From Heligmosomoides polygyrus polygyrus (taxonomy: Eukaryota > Nematoda > Chromadorea > Rhabditida > Heligmosomidae): a stretch of 64,000 nucleotides of DNA. Location of the stretch: the NCBI GenBank assembly GCA_947396885.1, contig OX377201.1, forward strand, positions 25,521,923-25,585,922, read 5' to 3'. The notes under the pieces were generated by a model, which had not been told where the DNA came from, did no database searches, and worked only from the letters and a program-made list of their open reading frames with translations. Both the position numbers and the translations under genes were made by a program. Shown one piece after another: positions 56,101 to 64,000 of this stretch (position 1 is its first letter; every line of letters starts with the position of its first letter).

Positions 56101-59100
56101 CATGTATTATGCTGATCACGTAATTTTTTCAGAATTGCGCCCAATGATCCTTCCACCGGAGCACTATTTGAAACGTGGAGACTCGGAAGCCATTGCATAC
56201 GCCTTCTTCCACATTCAGCACTGGAAGCGGATTGACGGCGCTCTCCAACTGTTGCAGTACACATGGAAAGGAGGTGAACTATCCTAGCGGCTCTAGGCTA
56301 GTGTGTTATGTGCCTCTATTACGAAGTTGATTGCGCGTTGATTCAGACTTTGCGTCGCGGTTTTCTATGAGTGGATATTGCTACCCGTATTCACCGCAGC
56401 TTGAAGCCGCCGACAGGGAACTCCTTCCTGGTGAGTAATCTTTCCTTCGAAACTCGACAAGTAATTTATCGATCCATCAATTAAAATTACGTTTTACGTA
56501 CACTTCAGCAATTAATGAATGATATATTCTTATATGAGTTCCACCTTCAGCGTAGACTCAGTAAAGTTTGGTCTCCTATGAGAGAAAAACAGGAAGGAGT
56601 GGAGACTTTGTTTCGATCTAATGTTTGAAAATTGTTTCGGTGCTCCATGGTATCTCTTCGACAAGGCTCTCAGGCGTATGCCTCGACAATGAATGCGACT
56701 GGTAGAGTCTTCATCCAGCAAATAGTAGAAAAATGTGTTTCACTTTTGCAATGTTCTTGCACTTAGCGAGTTAGGAGCCCTGAAGATTCATTATGGACAG
56801 CCGCTCTAGGCAAAACTTATAAACATCGTTCAAGCAGAAAAATGCAAGGATTCTGTTTCGTAGCCACGAAGACAGGAGTTTGATTTCTTGACTTGCAGTA
56901 TTTTACATTTTTCTGCTTAGTCGATGTTTGGAAGTATCGCATTGTGCGCGCGTTCGGCTCCATAGTGAACTTTCGGTGCACTTAGCTCGGCAGGTCCAAG
57001 GGCTTTGCAAAAACAAAAACATGCTTTTCTACTATTTGAAGAGTGGAGATTTCCGCAGCGGTATTCATTTCCCCCTTCAGACACACGCCTGAGACCCTTT
57101 CCTGTTAATTATCCTCTTTATGGTGTTGAAATGCTTCGGGGCACCTTGATTTGTCTCTACTTAATGTTCAGTGGCCTTCGTAAAGGGTGTTGGTCGAAGG
57201 AACGTTGATATGTCGGAGAATCTAGCTGTAGCAGAAAGTGGCTGATCAGGTTCTGAATATAGTTATTTTATAAGCTCTGTTGAAAAGCTGGAAAGGAAAA
57301 TTAAAGATCGTTGCATGAAAGAAGTAATAAACTAAAGAAAGAATTAAAATTGCTTTTAGCATGGCACGAAGTCTCAGTGTTTCCGAAGAAGGAGAGTCCA
57401 GTGTGGTCGCTGTTGCAAACTCTGTCATGTCTAGCAGTCTGCACCATTGCTCTTCTCGTTCACCACTACCCGACAAGTACATTCGAAGCCGTCCATTTTG
57501 TGAGTTGCTTGTCGAGACTGAGGAAGGAATATTGGAGACGGTACTTATCAATAAGTTTTTATGGGCAACGAAATCGTCTGGGCAGCGGTCTGGGCAGCAG
57601 AGGTTCAATATTGGATTGATGCACAATCATTGCAGATTTTCTCAACGAATCCCACTTAGTGGGAACAATGGCAATATTTGACAAAAACATGTTTAATTCA
57701 ATATACTGAGCGTTGTCATCATGAGTTGTTTCCTATGGGTTTGGTGAACAATTGACTCCTACTCATACTCGAAGCAAAGAGACCATGGTTCTTGAATGTA
57801 ATGCACACTTTACATCGGCCTCTAAGTGATCCAAATTCCTGGAAATTTTGGCCGCCTGCCAATTCTTCGGCGATTTGTCGTTTGTAAGCGCTTCAGTTAG
57901 GTGGGAGCAGGTCCTTTCCATTGTTTTCAATGAATTTGATGCTCATTATATGAACGCGCATTATCGTGGTGAAAGGCGATGTGGTTCTTTCTGCGCGCTC
58001 GTTTTTGTCGCTTCTCTCAGCTACTGCGTGGAGCTGAGTAGGGAAACGTCATTGTTAATGCTGAATTGTCCCCTGCCGTTTCTTGCCTGGAGCCATAAAA
58101 AATCGCGACTCTTTTCTAAAAAGCGCGAAAAATCCGCAATATTTGTGCATCAACCCAGTAGTTTCTGGGCAACCTATGTAAGGAAGGGTTTATACATCAA
58201 CAGCTGTTCGGCTCAGGTGCATAGTACGAAAGCAGCTAATATCGATAATATGCGCCATCCTATTAATATGGCTGGATCCTTCGATGCAGTGGCCAGCGGA
58301 GACTTTCGTGTAAACCCCTTATTGAACTAGACGGACCCGAGATCTTATGACAACGGAGGTGAATTCATGCTTCCAGTGAGCAAACGGAGCTATTGTACAT
58401 TCTCGCCGTCAGAGGGCAAAAAATGTTTGTCTAAACATCGGGCGAAATGGTATTTGGGTTAGTGATAACGTATATGAAAAACGCTATTGAAATTCGACAG
58501 TTTATACGGAACGAACATCTCCGAATGCTTCTATGTGTACCTAGCTATATGCCACGTGTATCTTGGCTGTGAAGTCAACATGGCCAACGAACTAAGGCCA
58601 GAGCTGGGCTGGAGGAAAAGAACGGGTTGGGAAGCTTTCAAGAGCGTAGAAGAAGTCGTGAAGAACATCAAGAAACGTCCTGCTCCGTGGATTCGACTCC
58701 ACCGTTCCGCACTAAAGTACGTCTCAAAAACCTGGGTTTCTTGAAGGTGTGATGAGCCCGTGATATGCTTCACTTAACAAGGAATCTATGAAACGGTGCT
58801 TGGAGTGATGCGAAACTGACTGACTTGAAAGAAAGTCCCTGGTTTTTCGAGCTTCGTCAACGTTTGAGGGATAGAGGCGTTGTTGCTTGGACCAAATCGT
58901 CGAAGATTACGTGGACTGTCCACGTAGTGCGCTTCACACAGGTCTGCTGGACGAGAGCCATAAGAGACTGGATTCCAAGGAACGGGAAAAGAGCGGCAGA
59001 ACGCCCACCTATGCGTTGGTCGGAGTTCAACGCCAGTAACGTAGGACATGACGTTCTTCGAGATTGAGGAGCCACTGATCCACCCTGGAACGCAAGAGGG

Positions 59101-59769
59101 ACGAGTGGAGACGTTGTTGGTGCCCGTTCGAACAACTCGCAACTAACAGGACAACAGGTGGTACAGGTGCTCAGTAAGTATTGTTGGGTAGCAAGTGTGG
59201 TGGGGCATTATTTTGGTTCAACTTCGAGGGGTTATTTGGGATTCTGATGAATCCGAGTCGTCTTTAGTATTACGGTGGAGTGCGGTAAGCTCAAGAAGTT
59301 ATAAATTTTCTTCCTTTTTCCTATTTTGACTTAGTTTTCTAACTACACACTTCAAAATGACAAAAATGGAACGTGTTAGCGAAATGTTAGGAAATAAATT
59401 CCATATTTGGTCGGCACACGAACTTACTCCTCGAAACAAAGTCCGAGCTGCCTTCACGATGCTGACTTCTCCATCCTTACCTACTCTCCGTAGTACTGAA
59501 ACAGGTCTCGAGTTCGTCGATGGAACCCCATGTAATCATAGTAGGCGCAGTTTGGGCGATTTTTCCCAATTACGGAACTGCAACAGTGCCAATAAACCTC
59601 CAAGGTGAACAGAATGGGTTATTCTGTCAGATGCTCATTTTTTCAGGCGTTTTCCTCAAGCGTGCTGGGAGTACAACGACTGATTGCGCATTTTCACCAC
59701 TGGATTCCTGAGAATGTGATCGGTTTACTTGCTTCAAAGCCAGCTCAAATCGTGGTAGAGAATATGTAA
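44177..59769 (+). CDS. ST7 (suppressor of tumorigenicity 7) homologue, 14 exons
   Basis: Exons: 44177-44309, 47007-47115, 47184-47257, 47554-47724, 52187-52337, 52436-52533, 52599-52696, 55524-55644, 55703-55775, 55928-56040, 56133-56273, 56347-56430, 57360-57499, 59647-59769. Phases agree throughout and give 542 residues (human ST7 about 550-585). Family signatures: [20 protein letters not shown] (first membrane segment), [15 protein letters not shown] with a second segment, [65 protein letters not shown], and a hydrophobic segment in [22 protein letters not shown]7 is a multi-pass membrane protein with TPR-like helices, implicated in LRP-type receptor function. The start follows TTTTAGATTTTAG, a probable SL1 acceptor. 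An alternative exon 1 donor at 44331 would add seven residues. Exon 14 is the least certain. Confidence 0.93.
44801..44814. repeat. 14-base G tract in ST7 intron 1
   Basis: Uninterrupted G run, one of six mononucleotide G/C runs of 12 or more in this window. Confidence 0.9.
45675..45865 (+). repeat. degraded SINE family A copy
   Basis: CCCAGCCTAACCAACTTTCCATTCC, GGTATCAGAATTCTCTTTG and AAACCACTGACTTGTTCA keep the SINE-A order with heavy divergence. The 3' end is lost. ST7 intron 1. Confidence 0.5.
45912..46270 (-). repeat. two adjacent SINE family A copies, minus strand
   Basis: Copy one (about 45912-46055): TTCTACGGGATGTCG, TACAATGACTTGGTGTGGCC, AACAAGTCTGTTACCAATTC. Copy two (about 46056-46270): GGCGATTGGAGGCGATC, CAATGACTTGCAATGGCC, AACAAGTCTGGTACCAATTC, and the head side ACCTGGTATCGGGTTCACGC with CTCCGACTGCGCCATACGC. 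ST7 intron 1. Confidence 0.65.
46388..46600 (+). repeat. SINE family A copy with diverged body
   Basis: The head GTAGTAGCGCAGTCGGAGG and the tail ATAGAATGCATAGCGCATCC are kept. The middle differs from the reference copy. ST7 intron 1. Confidence 0.55.
48711..50067. mobile_element. hAT-like non-autonomous transposon, 1357 bp
   Basis: Ends CAGGGATGAGCGGAT and ATCCGCTCGTCCCTG are inverted repeats with one mismatch. ATGCCGAC flanks both sides (48703-48710 and 50068-50075), an 8-bp target duplication. CAGGG termini and 8-bp duplications are hallmarks of hAT elements. Subterminal CGGATAACGGATAA motifs repeat on both sides. No transposase coding is recognised, and a SINE is nested at 49121-49397. 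It lies in ST7 intron 4. A related 3' end lies at 8205-8297. Confidence 0.88.
49121..49397 (+). repeat. SINE family A copy nested in the hAT-like element
   Basis: GTGGTAGTGCAGTCGGAA (box A side), TTCAACTAAGCCTTCCATCC, ATCGGTACCAGGCCTGTC, CATCGGCTGACCACCGCAAG and CACGTAAGAATAGAATGCG. Its insertion post-dates the hAT-like element. Confidence 0.75.
50139..50217. repeat. hairpin in ST7 intron 4
   Basis: CCGTTCTGTATTGCACAAAA near 50140 and TTTTGTGCAATACAGAACGG near 50197 are exact reverse complements about 35 bp apart. Confidence 0.75.
51690..51955 (+). pseudogene. LINE 3' end with GAA-repeat tail
   Basis: [23 protein letters not shown] and a stop near 51902 match the conserved C-terminus of animal LINE proteins (GHVxR...RGRPxxRWxD). 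GAAGAAGAAGAAGAAG at about 51933-51949 is the simple-repeat tail. It is a strongly 5'-truncated copy in ST7 intron 4. Confidence 0.7.
53779..54024. repeat. long hairpin split by a Harbinger-like MITE
   Basis: Left arm 53779-53803 plus 53936-53964 and right arm 53971-54024 form one stem of about 54 bp. The inner 31 bp (53934-53964 with 53971-54001) pair without mismatch around the 6-base loop CTAACT. The left arm is interrupted by the MITE at 53804-53932. Confidence 0.85.
53804..53932. mobile_element. PIF/Harbinger-like hairpin MITE, 129 bp
   Basis: GGCCTATGTTATACTTCGGC and GCCGAAGTATAACATAGGCC are perfect inverted ends, flanked by TAA (53801-53803 and 53933-53935). Almost the whole element self-pairs (TGTTACGCGGGCTGCTACGC with GCGTAGCAACCCGTGTAACA). 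It is related by its ends to the MITEs at 35488 and 38623. Confidence 0.8.
53995..55115. mobile_element. 1.1-kb foldback element in ST7 intron 7
   Basis: Left arm about 54000-54290 and right arm about 54815-55115 are inverted copies (about 80% by eye). For example, CCTCTGCCGGCAAGCG (about 54174-54189) faces CGCTTGCCGGCAGAGG (about 54906-54921), and ACAAGGGAAGG faces CCTTCCCTTGC. The centre (54290-54815) has a 118-codon open frame with no recognised family. No target duplication was established. Confidence 0.7.
58500..59140 (+). pseudogene. RTE LINE C-terminal remnant
   Basis: [20 protein letters not shown] with [15 protein letters not shown], then after frame changes [20 protein letters not shown], match the C-terminal blocks of nematode RTE proteins (YVYLGRExNMxNDL and WIPRDxKRTxGRPPTRWSDF). 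It lies in the last intron of ST7. Confidence 0.75.
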
Positions 59770-60211
59770 ATTGCGCTCGCTGTCTACGCTGTGCGTTCAT
59801 CCTTCTGGGTATTATAGTTCCAAATAATGCGTACGTTTCATTTTTCGTTCTCCTTAAGCTGTGATATTTCTGTCAATGTTGCATGCCCTGTTGTTGTTAT
59901 CATGTGTAGTGACACTGTAGTAATCGTGCTCTTTGAAGGTGTTTTTCAAGCAAACGTGTTTGTGCCTACTCCGTTCATAGTGAAAACCTAGTCGTCTGCT
60001 TCTAATATTGCATTAGAAACATAATTTCTTCTCTCTCATGTACGTGATCTGATCTCATAACCTATGGTCTTTTCCTCAACAATGAAGATTTTCTCATTAC
60101 TGTACTGTCAAGATTTAGAAACGGTTACGAACACCGAACTACCTTACGAAACTTGTTGTTTTATACTTTGGAGATTACTCAATCATTTCGTGTAGACGTG
60201 CATATGTCGTG
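59770..60211. promoter_or_regulatory. ST7-mon-2 intercistronic region
   Basis: 442 bp between the ST7 stop and the mon-2 start, on one strand. AATAAT at 59822 might serve as a polyA signal. TTTCGTGTAG (60186-60195) directly before the mon-2 leader can act as a trans-splice acceptor. The spacing is compatible with a nematode operon, though longer than the usual 100 bp. Confidence 0.45.
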
Positions 60212-60212
60212 A
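60204..60212 (+). promoter_or_regulatory. minimal upstream ORF overlapping the mon-2 start
   Basis: ATGTCGTGA encodes Met-Ser-stop. Its TGA shares its last base with the A of the mon-2 ATG (TGATG). It could lower or re-route initiation if retained in the mRNA. Confidence 0.5.
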
Positions 60213-63200
60213 TGTCGGTATTGTCACCACCGGATGTGAGGAAACTTGTTGAAGCTCTTCTCAGTGATCTACGACAGCTTTCGACCGAGGCGAAAAAGAA
60301 ACACAATCATGTGAAAGAGGTGGGTGACATTCTCAACGTTGGGGTATGATCGCGCTGAGCTTGAGATGTACAGTCACTCAGGGTTTATGCTCTCAGTGCT
60401 GAAATCTAAGGTATTGATAACGAAGCCAATGACTCTTAAATCTGGTGGCATAAGCGGAGCATGGACTACTTGTTACGATACCTTGTCGGCAAATGCTGGG
60501 ATCTCCTCAGAGACATTAGGAAAGCTTAAGCATCAAGGCCTTGCAACGGTGATAATCATCTGCGTACAAAGATTACTGTGTTAAGCGATTGTCTCCTTGA
60601 GAAATGTTGGAGTGCAGTAGCCGGTGAGTTGGGTGATAATCGGCAGATTTGTCCCTCTCTTCTCAATCACAGGTGGCCTAACGGAGATTATTCGGTGCTT
60701 TCGTCTTTTACACCCATTTCCACAGCATTTCCACTAATTTTGTTTAAAAAAATTACATTAATTAATTTGCTTGTCCCCACAGAAGCGCGTTGCATCTCAC
60801 CAAGAGCTTGCTACCTGTTGGGCTTTGTCTTGCTTGTACTGAGGATGACAATTCAGGGAGTGGTGCAAAGAATTAGGACTAGTCTCAGCCGTCGTTCCGT
60901 CGAGCGACCTCATTTGGTTACTGCACAAGCCCTTAATTTCTTGTCCATCATCTCTGCAGACCAATAATTTATCAAAGAAATAAAGAGAAAAGAGTGGAAC
61001 CTACACAGCTTCAAGGTAAGAAGCACAGTACTTTGCCACCAATACTTCGGATGTCTGCCTTTTTGGTAATTTAAATCTAACGATACGTCCAAAATGCAGA
61101 TATTCAGATGGGGAGAAAAGAAGTAGTAGTATTGATGTTATGCTTGCCATGTGAGTTAATGCCGCGGCGTGGCTTTCTCGGTTCATTTGTTTTCAAAATA
61201 AGTGCTGTTGTAAGCCATGAGTATGAGTGGGAGATGAAGTTCTTGATTTTTTCTTTACTGTGGAACGCTAAGTGCCAATCTTGATCAAATTAGCGTTGCT
61301 TCTGGTTTCTATTACCACGTTCGCGACTGCTTGCAGAAGTACCGTCGTTCGCGCGTTGACGGCACCACCGCAGGTGGCAGTTTGCGTATCGCAAGAAAGC
61401 GGTAACGGCACAGCCTGCGGGTTACTCGCGATCAGGTATCAGAAGAACGAAGCAAAAACCTCCTCCCGTCAGGAAGTAACATCAGCAAGTGCCTCAATCA
61501 AGGGGACTGTGTCCCAGAAGTGCATTGGGTGTTTAAAGTCGGACGACGCGTTCCCGAAGTCGTGCACAGAGTGTCAGAAGCACTCTTGAGGCGAGGGTGA
61601 GAAGTTGGCCGATCTGCCCTTGAAGTCAGCCACCGAGTGTGAGCTGTTATATGAGGCGTCGCCGAACTCATGCCCTACCATTCACGCGATGACTGACCTC
61701 CAGGATCGTCTTTTGAAATTCGACTCTCTTCTCCTGGACACCTTCTTTTTTGGAAACATTGCGCATGATTTTTTTGTAACACGCAGTGCACGATTTCTGG
61801 GGCACGTCGTCTAAATTCGGAGACCGTGCTGCACTGTGACAGTCACCGCAAGCGCGTGGTCGCGGGCGTGTTAAGCTTGTCTATGACTGCCTGTTAAGTG
61901 AGGAATTAATTTTGGAAACTTTATTCTCATTAGAATGCGCAAACACTATTGCTCTGAATGCGAATATTCAGGCCGCTGAATCTGGCGTCGTTCGCGTCCG
62001 AAATATAAGCACTGCGTCTGGAGAGTCGACACTACTGACCAATCTGCGAGCTGCGAGCAATGAACTGCTTCATCCGCTCATACTCGCTTGTGCTACTCGT
62101 CAGACGAGGCTTGTTCAAATTGCACTGCAAAGTATACAGCGGCTCGTTCAGCATCGGATATTAGAAGCGGTAGAGTTTCTATTCCATTCTCGTTCAGTTT
62201 TGTATACGCTAAAACTGTTTTGGATTTATCCACATGCCTTTTTACAAATTTGTGTACTAGTCATTTGCTCAGTGTTAGGGAAGTCATTTCTGTTCAGAAT
62301 TTAGCAACTGCGACTTATTTTGTTCATTTGTTCAGAGCTGTGCGAATGTTGTTGTCAGCGAACTATGGGGGTTGGTTGAAGTTGAATGTGAGGAGCTACG
62401 GGTGCTTCAAACGGTCCCTCCGTTGGTCTCGGCCGATTTGTTAGTCACCGGAAACACACTTGCAAAGGTGAGTTGTTCTCAATGTCCTGAAGTCAGTTTT
62501 TGCTTAGCTGATGTCTTGTGAAGGCACGGATTTAGTGCTCCTGGCAGGTGGCTGTTTAGCAACTTGAAGAATTGTCTCGTGCACTCTGATTGAAGGCTTT
62601 TGGTTTGCATCCGAGCCAGGTAAAGGCACGATTTCCATCCCTTCGGGGTCGGTGAATTAGTGCCGGACTTAACCGGAAAGGATAAAACACTGACCTGTTC
62701 ATCAGCTCGCCCCGCAAGTCATTATTTAGATCAAGCACGCTTTCAAATTACCTCCAAGATATTACGTAGAGATCGAATGCGTGTGGTGCATCCCTCAAAG
62801 GGATTGTCCAACTCTGACCTTTATTCTTATTATCTTTGATGGACTTGGATATTAACAATATCAGAAAATGTCAACTTTTGATTGAGCATTTTCGATTAGG
62901 CGAGGTAGAAGATTAATCTTTTTATGTAAAAGCGATAAACCTTTTCGTTGACTGAACTCGACATTTTTCTGTGGCAGGTCAAAAATGTTTTAGAAAATAG
63001 TACCCAACTTCTATTTTCAAAGAAACCTCTGCATGGTGAGTTAGCGTGTTGTCAGCAGGCTGTGCCAGGCGAAGCGTTTAGGTGGATCTTGCGGCCTGAT
63101 GCTTCGACTTTCCGTAGTCTTCTGAGTCGCTAGGATCCAGCATAAAGGGTGATATTCGCTCAATCTAGTAGACCAGCACAGGCGAATGAGGAGCTAAAAC

Positions 63201-64000
63201 CTCGTCTGACACAGCATACTGAAGCGTTTAAAAATGTTTGTTAGGTATGCAATAACTTCATGTACCGTAATATAATCACATTTTTGGGAAGACAAGTCAT
63301 AGAGCTGAAGTTCAAAGCCGCCTTCAAACTTTTAGGAGCACAACCAAAAGTAAACCATATTTGTGACAGACTTTTTTCAGAAGTTTTCAGTGTAACTGAA
63401 ACGTTCACGAACGGATGGATGGGTTTTATAAAGCCGAGCCATTCTACGTGAGAGCCGAGGTCGAGAACATTTTGTTCGGTAACGGGACAAGGCCTTTGCA
63501 CCAGGAAAACAAGCTGGGTTCAAAGAAGAGAAACCACGAGAGTAGTGCTCAGAACGAATTCTTGACCTTCTAGGAGAGGATATGCAAGGTTCACGTGTTT
63601 TGAAAAGATACAGTCGAAAATGGGAAAAGGGTCTACATTTAGTGGTTTTGGCGTTTTTGTTCAATAACGCAATTTTTAAAGCTTTTTTGGGTTTAAAATA
63701 AAGCTGTGCCGTTAGCTGTCTTTGGTCACGCTCAAATGTCTTATTCCAGTGCATTGTTATGTGCTTCCGGATGCATTTCGCAAAAGATCCGGTGGTTATT
63801 AACGCGGCTTCAGCAGCAGTTCGTCAGTTAGTCGGATGTGTCTTTGAGCGTGTCATTCAGGTTCGTCTACAACCTTTTAGCTACTTCATTTAGTTTTCTG
63901 AATGGTTCTGAAAAATCTGATGTTTTAGGAGGACGGCGTGTTCAGCACCGAACTAACAGTAGTGCCTTCTTCTGGTGGGCGGCCATCTCCTAGATCGGCA
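60212..64000 (+). CDS. mon-2: MON2 homologue, first five exons (gene continues beyond window)
   Basis: Exons: 60212-60319 (36 residues), 61972-62169 (66), 62336-62467 (44), 63750-63860 (37), 63929-64000 (24, truncated by the window edge). All junctions are phase 0. The N-terminus (PPDVRKLVEALLSDLRQLSTEAKKK), then AAESGVVRV, ILACATRQTRLVQIALQSIQ, EELRVLQTV and MHFAKDPVVINAASAAVRQL follow human MON2 block by block: these are the DCB and early HUS regions shared with large Arf-GEFs. MON2 acts at the trans-Golgi and endosomes as a scaffold with Dopey, in Wntless and other cargo recycling. The first exon starts at the second ATG, because the one eight bases earlier is closed at once. Intron 1 is 1.65 kb and intron 3 carries a SINE. 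Confidence 0.93.
62575..62825 (+). repeat. SINE family A copy in mon-2 intron 3
   Basis: Body GATTTCCATCCCTTCGGGG, GTGAATTAGTGCCGGACTT, GATAAAACACTGACCTGTTC, CCCGCAAGTCATTA and CGTAGAGATCGAATGCG, then AAAGGGATTG. The head is poorly kept. Confidence 0.7.

Noticed and set aside
61272..61589. GC-rich frame in mon-2 intron 1 with a hydrophobic N-terminus and several Cys, resembling a small secreted protein
   Set aside because: It begins at GTG straight after a stop codon, with no ATG, and no upstream exon or acceptor could be supported.

Overview
The window is a eukaryotic nuclear segment. It most likely comes from a clade V parasitic nematode, with a hookworm or other strongylid as best guess. 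The genes are split by many introns with short nematode-type splice sites. The proteins match animal INPP5A, JMJD6/PSR-1, UBC9, ST7 and MON2. The repeats are of kinds common in strongylid genomes: RTE-type LINEs, mariner, BEL/Pao, Penelope-like elements and a tRNA-derived SINE. A near-perfect copy of the nematode SL1 spliced-leader sequence lies inside an LTR. A run of 200 Ns (5281-5480) marks an assembly gap.

Layout. 1-3000: decayed Penelope-like 3' end, an inverted pair of tRNA-like repeats, then the last two exons of an INPP5A-type inositol 5-phosphatase (+). 3100-3855: RTE LINE remnant (-). 5481-7735: broken Penelope-like element (RT plus GIY-YIG) with a foldback 5' end and a hammerhead-like 3' end. 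8315-16884: complete but defective BEL/Pao LTR retrotransposon with 577-bp LTRs and a CACCT target duplication. 17470-19310: RTE LINE split by a dead mariner. 19361-25741 (-): psr-1/JMJD6 in nine exons, with SINEs, a tandem-repeat transposon and a 1-kb mariner foldback in its introns. 27658-28420: foldback element. 30289-34052 (-): ubc-9 in four exons. 34540-44176: mostly intergenic, with a palindromic element carrying hammerhead-like cores, PIF/Harbinger-like MITEs, SINE copies, hairpins and a LINE remnant. 44177-59769 (+): ST7 homologue in 14 exons whose introns hold hAT-like, SINE, LINE and foldback insertions. 60212-64000 (+): first five exons of mon-2, running off the window.

How the genes relate. 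ubc-9 lies upstream of psr-1 on the minus strand. ST7 and mon-2 lie head to tail on the plus strand, 442 bases apart from stop to start. From memory both pairs are also neighbours in C. elegans (cosmids F29B9 and F11A10, chromosome IV), so this looks like conserved microsynteny, and ST7-mon-2 may be an operon. The proteins act in separate processes: SUMO conjugation (UBC-9), Fe(II)/2-oxoglutarate oxygenation and corpse clearance (PSR-1), an ST7 membrane protein, and Golgi/endosome traffic (MON-2).

The most unusual signal is the BEL/Pao LTR. Each LTR carries a 22-nt stretch identical to nematode SL1 at 21 positions. It is followed directly by GT, a short hairpin and an Sm-like site at the spacing seen in SL RNAs. 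The element also has an intact env-position ORF (coiled coil plus zinc knuckles) preceded by a TTTCAG acceptor, although its gag and pol are broken.
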